Below are positions 53,307 through 62,220 of a DNA stretch of 64,000 nt, piece by piece. The translations under genes were made by a program, and so were the position numbers. How positions within the stretch are numbered: the first letter of the stretch is position 1; each line of letters opens with the position of its first letter. The stretch is from Luteitalea sp. TBR-22 (GTDB lineage Bacteria > Acidobacteriota > Vicinamibacteria > Vicinamibacterales > Vicinamibacteraceae). A model generated the notes under the pieces. That model had not been told where the DNA came from and did not search any database. It was given only the letters and a program-made list of their open reading frames with translations. The stretch spans positions 642,501 through 706,500 of the forward strand of contig NZ_AP024452.1 in the NCBI RefSeq assembly GCF_016865485.1, in the 5' to 3' direction.

Positions 53307-53870
53307 CTACGCCGCGCCGACGTGTTCGATGCTCACCGTCGCGATCGCCTGCACCACCGACTCGCGCACCTGAGCGTCGAGCAGCTTGGCGCGATCGGCA
53401 TCGTTGGCGATGAAGCCGAGTTCGATCAGGACGGCGAGCCCGGAGAACTTCAACACCGCAAGATCGGTGCGCTGCTTGATCCTGCGATCGGCCATCCCGG
53501 TGACCTTCAGCAGCGCCGTCTGCAGCTTCTGCGCGAGTGCCTTGCCACGCTGGTCTCGGAACAGCACTTCGAGGCCATTGGCCCGGTCATCGTCGAAGTC
53601 GTTCAGGTGCAGGGAGATGAGGGCGTCACAGCCGGCGCTGCTGGCCATCGCCGCGCGCCTGCCGACCGGTGCATGGTCGGTCTCGTCGTCGCGCGTCATG
53701 AAGACCTCGATGCCTCTGGCTCTGAACGCGTCCTTGAGCGCGAGGCCGTACCGGAGCGCGATGTCAGCTTCCTTGAACAGAAAGCCGTTCTCGACGTGGA
53801 CCGCGCCGCTGTCGAAGATGCCGATCTGGCGGTTGCTCATGCCATGGCCGGGATCGATGCAGAACTTCAT
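53307..53870 (-). CDS. N-acetylmuramoyl-L-alanine amidase (Amidase_3)
   Basis: The product is 187 aa, a single catalytic domain. MKFCIDPGHGMSN gives the first Zn His (H9), FKEADIALRYGLALKDA the Glu, CDALISLHLNDF the second His, and VLIELGFIANDADRAKL the catalytic Glu strand. It cleaves the amide between MurNAc and the stem peptide. It has no signal peptide and no binding domain, like some phage or island lysins. Together with the M15 peptidase it makes two peptidoglycan hydrolases in this region. The ATG at 53870 has AAGGGAA upstream. Confidence 0.93.
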   Translation of the reverse strand: MKFCIDPGHGMSNRQIGIFDSGAVHVENGFLFKEADIALRYGLALKDAFRARGIEVFMTRDDETDHAPVGRRAAMASSAGCDALISLHLNDFDDDRANGLEVLFRDQRGKALAQKLQTALLKVTGMADRRIKQRTDLAVLKFSGLAVLIELGFIANDADRAKLLDAQVRESVVQAIATVSIEHVGAA

Positions 53871-53928
53871 GTGCTTTCCCTTGTCTGCGGGGACGTCGCC
53901 TCGCGTTGATTGCGCGCGCGCCGTCCGA

Positions 53929-55014
53929 TTACGTCGCCAACTCGAAGACGTCCAGCACGACCTCGTTACCGGTGTCGCCCTTGATGCGAGATGCCTGCGG
54001 AGAGTCGTACGACACCAGCACTCGCCGTGGGTCGCCTGGCAGGAACGTGAGCGCCTCGGCGTGGTCGGACCCCTCTCCGAACGGGAGAGACGCCACGCGC
54101 TGCAGCTGCTCGCGGAACGTCAATGAGTCGGCGGCCTGCGACAGCGCGCACTTCCAGCGGTAGATGTCCGTCGGGCCGTCGAGGTCCATCGTCGGGCCGG
54201 CAAGGATCAAGAGATCGGACCCGTCTCGGACGAGGTCTCTCACGCCAAGGCCATCGAGGTCGAGGAAGTGACGACGCACGAGGGCGCCTGTCGGCGGAAT
54301 CGGTTCGAGCGTGAGCGAGCCGGCGTCAGTGCCGACGCGCAGTTCCAGGACCACCGCCCAGCCGCGCAGCACCGGACCCCGGAGGCCGATGAACACCCGG
54401 TCGCCGGTGACGGCGAGCCCTTCGACATCGAGACCATTGTCCTTGCTGGGCCCGCCGCGCCACGAGCCGTCGGCCTGCACCGAGGGCACTGCCCAGCCCA
54501 GATGGGGGTCGCTGCGGAGCGTGTCGAGCAACACGTTCCCCTGCGCATCACCCCTCAGGCGCGCCGGCGCGACACTGCCAGTGGTCGTCGGCTCGCCCGT
54601 GGCGGAGAGGGGGACCCTGGCGAGGGTGAAGCGGTTGCCATCAGCGCTCACCTTGCCGAGACGCGCGATGTTGTCGGCCGGCTTCTTGTCGGCCTCGGGC
54701 TTCTTTCGCTTCAGGCTGTGCGACCCGACCAGCCACAGGCAGCCTCCGTCGACATCCATGCCCTCGATGTCGATCTCGCCGTCGTCGCTCGACAGTCCGA
54801 GGACCTCGGCGAGGTCGAATCGCTCGTGACCGGAGAACCCGCCGTCAGCGTCCCGTGTGAGTCGCTCGACACCGGTGCCCTCGTCGCCCCCGAGCCAGAG
54901 ATGCGGTCCGGCGATCACCGCGCCGGACAAGTTCGACACGATACTGGCGACCTCCTTGGCGGCGATGGCGGGGTCGAAGCGGATGGAGACGGTGCTGTGC
55001 GGAGTGTCTGGCAT
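53929..55014 (-). CDS. DUF3616 domain protein
   Basis: The product is 361 aa. The pattern DNGLDVEGLAVTGDRVFIGLRGPVLRGWAVVLEL is typical of DUF3616 (PF12275). Repeated strands such as LWLGGDEGTGVERL, EIDIEGMDVDGGCLWLVGSHS and DHAEALTFLPGDPRRVLVSYD suggest a beta-propeller-like fold. No signal peptide. Start ATG at 55014; the frame extends upstream to 55083 with a weaker start. Function unknown. It lies 58 bp upstream of the amidase gene on the same strand. Confidence 0.85.
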   Translation of the reverse strand: MPDTPHSTVSIRFDPAIAAKEVASIVSNLSGAVIAGPHLWLGGDEGTGVERLTRDADGGFSGHERFDLAEVLGLSSDDGEIDIEGMDVDGGCLWLVGSHSLKRKKPEADKKPADNIARLGKVSADGNRFTLARVPLSATGEPTTTGSVAPARLRGDAQGNVLLDTLRSDPHLGWAVPSVQADGSWRGGPSKDNGLDVEGLAVTGDRVFIGLRGPVLRGWAVVLELRVGTDAGSLTLEPIPPTGALVRRHFLDLDGLGVRDLVRDGSDLLILAGPTMDLDGPTDIYRWKCALSQAADSLTFREQLQRVASLPFGEGSDHAEALTFLPGDPRRVLVSYDSPQASRIKGDTGNEVVLDVFELAT

Positions 55015-55085
55015 GGCTGTCTCGACATCCGGGAGAACGCCGGAGCTCGGAGATCCGGACAGCCAGGCGCGACACCAAGGCACCG

Positions 55086-55463
55086 CTACCGGTCGGACGT
55101 ACTCGCACGCAGGGAAGGGACCGGCAGTAGGGTGCCTTCCGCATCCAGCGAGACGCGTGCATGCAGTCGGTCGTCATGCCCGTGACCTGCTCGGGCAGCC
55201 ACCGACGGGTGCGAGCGGATGCGAGACCGTACGGTCGGCACACACCGGCCTGGTGTCATCGACCAGTCCGCGCCACCGCCCAGCGCCACCGCTCGCCCCG
55301 CGTCTAGGCGTCCCGAACCCGTCCCATCGTCAGGCTCGCTGGTGCCGTCGGTGACCGGCACGCACGCCTGCTGCAGGAGCTCGCGAAGTTCAGTGGCCGT
55401 CAGGTTCGGCGCGACGGCGCGCACGAGCGCCGCAATGCCGGCGGCGATGGGCGCAGCGTACGA
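55086..55463 (-). pseudogene. C-terminal fragment of a subtilisin-like serine protease (S8)
   Basis: Read leftward from about 55463 the frame gives SYAAPIAAGIAALVRAVAPN, then LTATELRELLQQACVPVTD and SGRLDAGRAVAL. This is the end of subtilases: the catalytic Ser motif GTSxAAP followed by the last helices. Everything N-terminal to the catalytic Ser is missing because the sequence switches to a transposase fragment at about 55463. The normal subtilase end (about residue 50 of the fragment) is followed by about 65 unrelated residues. Confidence 0.75.
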
Positions 55464-55685
55464 GGAAGATCCTCCGGGAGGCCGATCAGCGGCCGACCAC
55501 GGAGGTGGCCAAGAAGCACGGCATCAGCGAGCAGACGGTCTACGCGTGGCGCAAGCGGTTCGGCGCCCTCGAGGCCGTGGACGTCAAGCGGCTGCGCGGC
55601 CTGGAGGCCGAGAACGCGCACTTGAAGAAGCTGTTGGTCGAGCGCCTGCTCGACATCGAGATCCTGAAAGAGGTCTCCCGAAACA
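55464..55685 (+). pseudogene. IS3-family transposase OrfA fragment
   Basis: In frame: RKILREADQRPTTEVAKKHG, then ISEQTVYAWRKRFG (helix-turn-helix) and LRGLEAENAHLKKLLVERLLD (leucine zipper), as in IS3-family OrfA. The usual N-terminal residues and the end of OrfA plus all of OrfB are absent. The left break coincides with the subtilase fragment; the right break falls near 55685. GTG at 55505 could start a 75-aa product, but the gene is a remnant. Confidence 0.82.
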
Positions 55686-56081
55686 ATGTATGGTCCGCCC
55701 CCGCCCTGCAAGCGAGGTGCTCGTCCTGCTGACAGTACGTCCGCGACAATGTATCTGGCCTGTTGGTGTAGCGTGTCCGCTCCTGGCCATGATGGGTAGT
55801 CGCCCGGACCTGTCCTGATTAATCGGTACGGCGTCAACGCGCGCCGCTTTTTTGCGTCAGGCTTCAGATCCGCTGTCCCAGCGCTTGGCATCTTCCTCTT
55901 GCTCGCGTGCCTCCCTGATAGAGGTGCGAGGCAGTCCATCCAGCGCTCCTTCCAGCGCACGGAGCCCGCCAGCGTCGCGCTACGCCTGCATCCGGCCCCA
56001 GCGAGATGCGCCGCCGCTGGGCGCGGCCCTCACGAGCCTGCGCTAGCTGTCGTCACGGCGATGCGCCAAGAGCCGGAGAGC
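55686..56081. other. Scrambled region after the IS3 fragment
   Basis: No gene recognised. ACAATGTAT occurs twice (near 55683 and 55747), about 64 bp apart, which may mark ends of lost elements. The open frames here are shadows of the minus-strand pseudogene to the right. Confidence 0.45.
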
Positions 56082-56962
56082 TCAAGCAAGCAATCCAGAG
56101 TCGTCCAGCCTAGGTGCGGCGCCGTCGCCGCCAACGGCGCTGATGTTGTTAGGGTCGGAGCTTCTTCTGACAGCGATGGTGGCAGTGCGGCCGCTTGCGA
56201 CGATCTCGCGAATCAGGTCGTCGAGGAGGTGAGTCTGAGCTCCGGTAGTACCTATCCATCCCTCCGCTACCAGGGCAGCGAACGCAGTGTTGTTGAAATA
56301 ACGTCCTGCATTCTGGAATGTGACGGCGCGACCCTCACGCTGACCACCAATGCTCGGGTCGGTTTCCAGGCGACGCCAATACTCAAGCGGTATATACATG
56401 CCGTGGAGCAATCCTTCGCTATCGGGGTCGAACGTAACACGTGGGCACAGTTTGAGGAAAAAGGGTTCGACGCCAGCCGGAACCCGCACAGGCGCTGATC
56501 GGCGTCGCACTTTTGAAGTCTGCTCGCGAGGTCCTCCATGCGCTTGAGTTCTGTCTCAAGTTGCGCATTCGGCAGGCGGAATCTAACGCCGCCGGTCTCA
56601 GTCTCCATCGCCTTGTACTGACCCACGACGAAGGAGCCGAACGTCTCGTTGCGGTAGATCGAGTCCGCACCGGTTTGCTCTTCTAGTGGAAGGCGGTTGG
56701 CCATCACTACTGTCAGCGTGACACCCTGCGCCGAAAACTGAGCAGCTCCATGCGGCATCTTGCGAACTAACTCGAATCCGGGGAAGTTCTGGAAGTCATT
56801 CAAGAGCATCTCGTCTTCCCGCAGGCGTGCCTGGGGAAGGCCGTCTAAGAACGAACTGACCTTGGCGCCAGATTGCGGTGAGGGACTCCAGTCCGAGATC
56901 GCGTCGCGCTCCATGCCCGCGAGTGCTAAGGCTGTTGCGAGGGTGTCCTTTTGGTAGGCTAG

Positions 56963-58230
56963 GAGCTTGCTGAAGAACCCGCCATGACGGCTGGTTCCCT
57001 CCCGCTGATTGGGCGAGACATGACCGATCCAGCCGGCGATAAGCCGGCGTGTCGACCACGGCGGCCCTCGGCCGCCCGGTCGACGGGCGCCTCATGCCGG
57101 CGTGGCGGCCATCGCGATGAGCCTCGGCAGTCGTCTCAGGTTGAACGCCGCGCACGCGAAGACGAAGAGGCTGTCGACCTTGTCCAGGCCGCGGAGCTTG
57201 ACCTTGCGCAGACCGGCCAGCGGTTTCAGCCAGCCGAAGACCCGTTCGATGCGAGGCCGACAGGCTTGGCTGACCGCGTAGCCGGGATGCCGCGTCGTGC
57301 GGCGATCGATCGCGCTGCCGCCCGTGCGCTTCACGTTCTGGCTGACGTGCGGGGTATACCCCAGCTGCCGGGTGACGTCGACGAAATCGCGGGTGTCGAA
57401 CCCCTTGTCGGCGCCGAGCGTGCGCGCGCCCGACGGACGCGCGTGCTTCTGCAGCATCAGCAGCGCGGCATCGCGTTCGGCGTGGCCATCCGCCGTCGTG
57501 GCCATCCCATCGACGATCAAGCCGTGGCGATTCTCCATCAGCACGTGCCCGAGATACGCCAGGCGCGCCTCGGTCTGCCCCGATTTCCGATACAACCGCG
57601 CATCCGGATCGGTCTTCGAGGCGTGCGTGTCGTTGGTGCGCGACTGGCCATGGAAGTTGCGGCCGTCGCCCTCCGGCGGCCCGTCTTTCGGCTGAAAGCG
57701 CTTGTGACTGGCCCACGCCTCGATCAGCGTACCGTCGACGGTGAAGTGCTCGTCGGACATCCACGCGGCTGCGCGATCGACGACCCGCGCCAGGAACTGG
57801 CGGGCGACCTCCTGATTCAGCAGGCGATCCCGGTTCTTGGTGAACACGGTCGGCACCCAGATCGGTTCGTCCATCTCGAGGCCCACGAACCACCGGAACA
57901 GGATGTTGTAATCGAGCTGCTCCATGAGCAGGCGCTCGCTGCGGATCGAGTAGAACAGCTGCAGCAGCTGCGCGCGCAGCAGTCGCTCGGGCGGAATCGA
58001 GGGCCGGCCGACGCGGGCGTAGAGGCCATCGAAGTCACGCGACATGTCGCGAAGGATCTCGTCGACCAGCGTCCGGATCGGACGCAGCGGATGGTCCTTC
58101 GGGACGCGGTCCTCGGCCGACACATAGCTGAACATCGACGTGGGCTGACGGTCGTCTCCGCGCATGCCCGTCATCGTAGTGCGAGGGATCCACGCTGTCG
58201 ATCCCCCGCGCGACGTTTTTCAGCAAGCTC
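56963..58230 (-). mobile_element. IS5-family insertion sequence, complete, with CTAG target duplication
   Basis: This is 1,268 bp. The terminal inverted repeats are GAGCTTGCTGAAGAAC (left) and GAGCTTGCTGAAAAAC (right end, reversed), 15 of 16 matching. CTAG flanks both sides (56959-56962 and 58231-58234), a 4-bp duplication. A palindromic GC-rich block (57050-57080, GTCGACC...GGTCGAC) lies just after the transposase stop and may act as terminator. The transposase is intact, so the element could be active. Confidence 0.9.
57092..58174 (-). CDS. IS5-family DDE transposase
   Basis: The product is 360 aa. The N-terminal DUF772-type domain reads SMFSYVSAEDRVPKDHPLRP and PERLLRAQLLQLFYSIRSER. The catalytic acids are Asp in HFTVDGTLIEAWAS, Asp in TLGADKGFDTRDF and Glu in RPRIERVFGWLKPLAGLRK. 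All three are present and the chain has normal length. The ATG at 58174 is taken; family alignment also allows the ATG at 58165 (MRGDDR). It occupies most of the IS5 element. Confidence 0.94.
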   Translation of the reverse strand: MTGMRGDDRQPTSMFSYVSAEDRVPKDHPLRPIRTLVDEILRDMSRDFDGLYARVGRPSIPPERLLRAQLLQLFYSIRSERLLMEQLDYNILFRWFVGLEMDEPIWVPTVFTKNRDRLLNQEVARQFLARVVDRAAAWMSDEHFTVDGTLIEAWASHKRFQPKDGPPEGDGRNFHGQSRTNDTHASKTDPDARLYRKSGQTEARLAYLGHVLMENRHGLIVDGMATTADGHAERDAALLMLQKHARPSGARTLGADKGFDTRDFVDVTRQLGYTPHVSQNVKRTGGSAIDRRTTRHPGYAVSQACRPRIERVFGWLKPLAGLRKVKLRGLDKVDSLFVFACAAFNLRRLPRLIAMAATPA

Positions 58231-58408
58231 CTAGAGAGCGCTGAACATTGTCTCCGAGCCGAGCGATAGCGCGCCGTCGCTGTTCACTGTAGCGCTCAAG
58301 AAGCGCGTTAGATTCTGGCAGCAGTCCGCGGAGGGCCTCGATGAACGCGCCAAACGATCTCGGTGGGAGCAAACCGCCTTGGGTGAGGCGTTCGGCGACA
58401 TGATTTGG

Positions 58409-59767
58409 GGTCCTTCCGGGAATAGCGTGGGCAGCTCGGGCCGGCTGCGCGGGCCACTCGGCGGGTGAGCGGCCTGCTCGCCGGCCTTGCGCCGAGCCGA
58501 GCGGTGGCGTAGATCCACCGGATGCAGGACACGAAGCTCTTCGAAACGATCCTCGGCTTGCAGGCGCCCTGGCACATCGCACGGGTGGCGTTGGACACCT
58601 CGGGCGAGCGCGTCGATCTGTGGGTGGAGCATGCCGCGGACACGCGCTGGACGTGCCCGGACTGCGGGACGGCGGCGCCGGGCCATGACCATGCCGAGGA
58701 GCGGGTCTGGCGGCATCTCGACACCTGCCAGTACCAGACCTTCCTGCATGCGCGGGTGCCGCGCGTCGACTGTCCCACGCACGGCGTTCGGCAGGTCGGG
58801 GTGCCTTGGGCGGCGCCGCGGAGCCGATTCACGCTGCTGCTCGAGCGGCTCATTATCGACCTCATCACGCAGTGCAGCACGGTCACGGGCGCGTGCCGGA
58901 TCGCGCGCGTCACGTGGGACGAGGCGTGGGGGGTGATGGACCGCGCGGTGGCGCGGGGGCTCCAGCGGCGCACCGCGGCGCCGCGGCGCTACCTGGGCGT
59001 CGACGAGAAGGCGTTTCGCAAGGGGCAGCGGTATCACACGATCGTGTGTGACCTCGAGACCGCGACCGTGCAGCACGTCGCCGAGGACCGGACGGCAGCG
59101 AGCCTGCAGGGCTACTACGCGCAGCTGACCACCGAGCAGCGCGAGGCGCTGCAGGCCGTCGCGATGGACATGTGGCCGGCCTACATCCGGGCCACCGTCG
59201 ACGGCCTGCCGCAGGGCGACACCAAGATCGTGTTCGATCGCTTTCACATCATGCGCGAGATGACGCGCGCGGTGGACACCGTGCGCAAGCAGGAGCATCG
59301 GACCTTCCTGCGCGAGCAGGGCACCTCGCCCCTCACCGGCACGAAATACCTCTGGCTCTACGGCGAGGACCGTCTGCCCGCCGATCGCACGGACGCGTTC
59401 GCGGCGCTGCAGGGGCAGCACCTGAAAGTCGGCCGCGCCTGGGCGATCAAGGAGCTGTTACGCGACCTCTGGACCTACCGGCAGGGCGCCGCGGTCCGCC
59501 GCTTCTTCGCCCGCTGGTACGGGTGGGCGATCCGCTCGCGCCTGGAACCCGTCAAGCAGGTGGCCCGCATGCTCCACCGGCACCTCGACGGCGTGCTGCG
59601 CTACGTCAGGCACCCCATCACCAACGGCGTGGCCGAAGGCCTCAACAGCAAGATCATGAGCATCAAGCGCAAGGCCGGCGGCTTCCGCAATGCCCACCAC
59701 TTCACCACCGCCATCTACTTTCACTGCGGCGGCCTGGACCTCTACCCACGCTGATCCCGGAAGAGGC
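58409..59767 (+). mobile_element. ISL3-family insertion sequence, complete, with 8-bp target duplication
   Basis: This is 1,359 bp. Imperfect terminal repeats share the core CTTCCGGGA..AGCGTGGG.AG (left from 58409, right reversed from 59767). The flanks TGATTTGG (58401-58408) and TGATTTTG (59768-59775) match 7 of 8, as expected for the 8-bp duplication of ISL3 elements. The transposase is intact. Confidence 0.88.
58522..59754 (+). CDS. ISL3-family transposase
   Basis: The product is 410 aa. The N-terminal zinc-ribbon-like part (WTCPDCGTAAPGHDHAEE, then CQYQTF and VDCPTHG) is typical of ISL3. The DDE part has YLGVDEKAFRKGQRYHTIVCD, VAMDMWPAYIRATVDGLP with KIVFDRFHIM, and ITNGVAEGLNSKIMSIKRKAGGFRN, which carries the final Glu. 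Full length. It lies opposite to the gene it interrupts. Confidence 0.95.
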   Translation: MQDTKLFETILGLQAPWHIARVALDTSGERVDLWVEHAADTRWTCPDCGTAAPGHDHAEERVWRHLDTCQYQTFLHARVPRVDCPTHGVRQVGVPWAAPRSRFTLLLERLIIDLITQCSTVTGACRIARVTWDEAWGVMDRAVARGLQRRTAAPRRYLGVDEKAFRKGQRYHTIVCDLETATVQHVAEDRTAASLQGYYAQLTTEQREALQAVAMDMWPAYIRATVDGLPQGDTKIVFDRFHIMREMTRAVDTVRKQEHRTFLREQGTSPLTGTKYLWLYGEDRLPADRTDAFAALQGQHLKVGRAWAIKELLRDLWTYRQGAAVRRFFARWYGWAIRSRLEPVKQVARMLHRHLDGVLRYVRHPITNGVAEGLNSKIMSIKRKAGGFRNAHHFTTAIYFHCGGLDLYPR

Positions 59768-60123
59768 TGATTTTGAAAGCGCGAGGGGATTCGAGCGAGG
59801 ATGGAGTCATACCGCACGGGGGCGCTAAGGGGCGCCAAGTCTTCCAGGTGCAAACGGCGTAGGTTCGTCCCTGCACGAAGCCCCGCGCGGCCTCTTGCGA
59901 CATGCGTGAGCGCCCCATCCGCGAAGCTTGCAAAACAGATGAGAGCGTGCGACCTGCTATGCCTGAAATCCGGAACGGGCTCTGAGACGCTACCATCAAA
60001 GTCGCCGGCGCTGCTCAGCACCATGCGGCGTGTCTCCGGTACGTTCAGAATGTAGCCGTCCACCGCCAGCGTTGCCATGATGACGGCGACTATCGCACGT
60101 CCCCCCTTCGCCGCAAACGCCAC

Positions 60124-60966
60124 GTCTTGTCGCTTGTTGAGTGCGGCGCTCCTAAGCAGCTACGGATCGGTCTTCCGCGACGAATTCATACCCCTCGAAC
60201 AAGAGACGCCATAGCCGAATGGAAGCGGCGATATCGTCCGGCATTCCATGGTACACGGAGTGCGGCTGCCCTTAGGGCCGACACGTTGCGGTCCTTCCCA
60301 AGGCTGGCCCAGGCGGTACTCAGCCCGCCATCGCTCAGGGGCTGGAGAGCGCGGGCGCCGCTGGATGGCCGCACCCTCCAGCGCCGCAACCCTCAAAGGC
60401 GCGGGGCATTCCGGTGCGTGCGATCCGGTCTCCTGTCGCCCCCAGTAGAGCACTTGCAGGCATTTGCGGTCTCACGCGGACTGGTCACGCGCGCCAGCAA
60501 CGGCTACATGAGCCGTCACAACCCGGCCGAGCGCAGGAACCGTACTGGATCGGAATCTAGTTCAGAGCTGGAGCCAGTCATGGTCGCGCCCTCGGGTGTA
60601 CTGCATCCGCTACTGCTTCGGGCACGTCCTGCACGGCCGTCCAGGCGTTGGCCGTGAACTCGCCGCTGCGACGCCTTCAACCGACCCAGGCCTGGACCTC
60701 CGATTGGAGCCGGCGTGCGCAGTTGCTACCCGACGCGATCGGGCATGGGAACAACTGGTGATTGAATCAGCTGACGACGCGGCTCGAGCTGTCGCGGAAG
60801 GGCGCCACCGAGGCGTACGATCTCGCGGAGATGTTCGAGGGCCACCCGCGGTCTGTCGAGGCCGGGTGAGACGACGGCCCGGGGCTACCTGCTCATCCGG
60901 AATCCATCGCTGTGCCGTGAGCCGATCCGGACGCGTTCTTCACCTTCAGGGGTGGAGGACGTTTTC
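60124..60966. other. Region of 0.8 kb without a convincing gene
   Basis: Short frames on both strands show no family resemblance and no good ribosome sites. A short plus-strand stretch near 60770-60870 reads NQLTTRLELSRKGATEAYDL, protein-like but without a start, so possibly a remnant. The promoter of the barrel protein should lie near the right end. Confidence 0.45.
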
Positions 60967-61470
60967 ATGTGTGCTCGTATTCTTCTCGCCACCCTCGCCG
61001 CGGCGTTCGCGTGCCTGAGCCCCACCACCGCAGCGGCGCAGTCGTCGGCCGTTCCCACCGTCACGCTGAACGCCGGCTGGGCCGGCTTCGTGGACGACGG
61101 CCGGGTGGACCACGGCGCGTTCGGTGGCGGCCTCGAGTGGGTGCTCACGCCCCGGTTGGCCATCGGTCCCGAGGTCCTGTACATGGTCGGACCCGAAGAC
61201 GACCGTGACCTCTTCGTCCTCGGAGTCGCGCGACTGGGGATTCTGCCGCTTCGGTCCCGCGTAGCGCCGTTCGTGACCCTCGGCGCCGGCACGATGACGC
61301 ACAGCGACCGGTTCGGCAGCCAGTCGTACCGCTCGACCGAGGGGGCCTTCATTGCGGGCGGCGGCGCGCGGATCACGGTGTCGCCGCGTGTCTACGTGGC
61401 GCCCGAGTTCACGGTCGGGTGGGAGCCCCACATCCGCGCGTCGGTGACCGTCGGCATCCGGTTGCCGTAG
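60967..61470 (+). CDS. Small outer-membrane beta-barrel protein
   Basis: The product is 167 aa. The signal peptide is ARILLATLAAAFACLSPTTAAAQ. About eight alternating strands follow: VTLNAGWAGFVDDG, GAFGGGLEWVLTPRLAIGPEVLYM, APFVTLGAGTMTHS, GAFIAGGGARITVSPRVYVAPEFTVGW and ASVTVGIRLP. The size and pattern fit an OmpA/OmpW-like 8-stranded porin-like barrel. The ATG at 60967 has GGAGG 8 nt upstream. Function unknown. Confidence 0.85.
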   Translation: MCARILLATLAAAFACLSPTTAAAQSSAVPTVTLNAGWAGFVDDGRVDHGAFGGGLEWVLTPRLAIGPEVLYMVGPEDDRDLFVLGVARLGILPLRSRVAPFVTLGAGTMTHSDRFGSQSYRSTEGAFIAGGGARITVSPRVYVAPEFTVGWEPHIRASVTVGIRLP

Positions 61471-61901
61471 GGCCGCGTTGGGCAGCCGAACTCCCGCGGG
61501 GACCGAGGTCGAACCATCACGGGACCACCGTGAGGCTCGCCTCGGTCATGCCGTCAGCACCATCAACGAGCCCTCAGCGGCCGCGGCCTCCCGGCGTGTT
61601 GCGAAGCGCCTGCTCGAGCTCTTCGCTGGCTCCAGGCGTTCTGCAGCGCGTCGTCGACTCACGGCTGGGCGTCGCGGGCGGGCCCTTCCGGTCACGCGGC
61701 GCCCCTTGGGCGCTGGGCTGTGTCGCCAGCACGCGCCGAAGCTCGAACGGACCGAGCAGCCTGTCGAGCGTCTCGAGCGTCGGGTTGTGACGCGGATGGA
61801 CGGCATCCAGACGCTGCCTTCGCCGCCCCTTCTGGTCACGGGTGGCGAGCAGTCCGCGACACTCACTTGTCGTCGCCTCACCGAGCGTCTATCCTGCCCC
61901 C
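61471..61901. other. Intergenic region of about 430 bp
   Basis: No supported gene. A minus-strand frame (HNPTLETLDRLLGPFELRRVL) is open but has no start codon, so I did not call it. Confidence 0.5.
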
Positions 61902-62126
61902 ATGCCGTGGGAAGACCTCATCGCTGTCACACCCGGAGTTCGGGGCGGCAAGCCGTGCGTCGCTGGCACACGGATCACGGTACAGGACGTACTCGAGTAC
62001 CTCGCCGCCGGCATGAGCGAGGCCGAAATCCTCGCCGACTTTCCGAGCCTCACGCCCGAGAGCATCAGGGCCGTACTCTCATTTGCCGCGGCTCGGGAGC
62101 GGCGGCTTGCCACGCCAGCCGCGTAG
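61902..62126 (+). CDS. DUF433 domain antitoxin-like protein
   Basis: The product is 74 aa. ITVTPGVRGGKPC-like start: LIAVTPGVRGGKPCVAGTRI, followed by TVQDVLEYLAAGMSEAEILADFPSLTPESIRAVL, the complete DUF433 (VapB45-type) helix-turn-helix antitoxin fold. Members pair with DUF5615 PIN-like toxins. Here the downstream toxin gene is a deletion remnant, so the antitoxin is orphaned. ATG at 61902; no strong ribosome site (a leaderless transcript is possible). Confidence 0.9.
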   Translation: MPWEDLIAVTPGVRGGKPCVAGTRITVQDVLEYLAAGMSEAEILADFPSLTPESIRAVLSFAAARERRLATPAA

Positions 62127-62129
62127 GGC

Positions 62130-62210
62130 ATGCGTTTCCTCGTCGACGAGAACCTGAGCCCGAGGCTCGTCGCTGCCCTGAGCGAAATTCTGACAAAGGA
62201 CGACGATTAG
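62130..62210 (+). pseudogene. Deletion remnant of DUF5615 PIN-like toxin
   Basis: The reading frame is only 26 codons: MRFLVDENLSPRLVAALSE followed by ILTKDDD and a stop. The first part is the N-terminus of DUF5615 toxins (FLxDENLSP, with the metal-binding Asp/Glu). ILTKDDD matches their central strand (xxVTKDxDF), which normally lies about 40 residues further on. The middle and C-terminus are missing, consistent with an internal deletion. It starts 4 bp after the antitoxin stop. Confidence 0.8.
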
Positions 62211-62220
62211 CCAAGTCCGA

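Larger units (their letters stand above)
56082..60123 (-). pseudogene. Unknown gene interrupted by two IS elements and one frameshift
   Basis: Three exactly joining pieces, read leftward: 60123-59768, 58408-58231 and 56958-56082. Removing the ISL3-type element with one 8-bp duplication joins ARIPSRFQN to HVAERLTQGG; removing the IS5-type element with one CTAG joins GDNVQRSL to AYQKDTLATALALAGMERD. The result is about 467 codons. A single base is missing near the A5 run at 56458-56462: the frame NPF continues as FLKLCPRVTFDPDSEG only after a shift. The product has a hydrophobic N-terminus (IVAVIMATLAVDGYIL), then mostly helical and mixed sequence with no known domain. GTG at 60123 is the first start after an in-frame TAG. 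Confidence 0.85.

Noticed and set aside
55899-56498. Plus-strand frame of 199 codons in the IS-rich part
   Set aside because: It is antisense to the minus-strand interrupted gene, whose frame rejoins exactly across two IS elements and is therefore the real one.
61546-61881. Minus-strand frames upstream of the DUF433 gene
   Set aside because: The more protein-like one has no start codon after the preceding stop; the other is Arg-rich shadow sequence.
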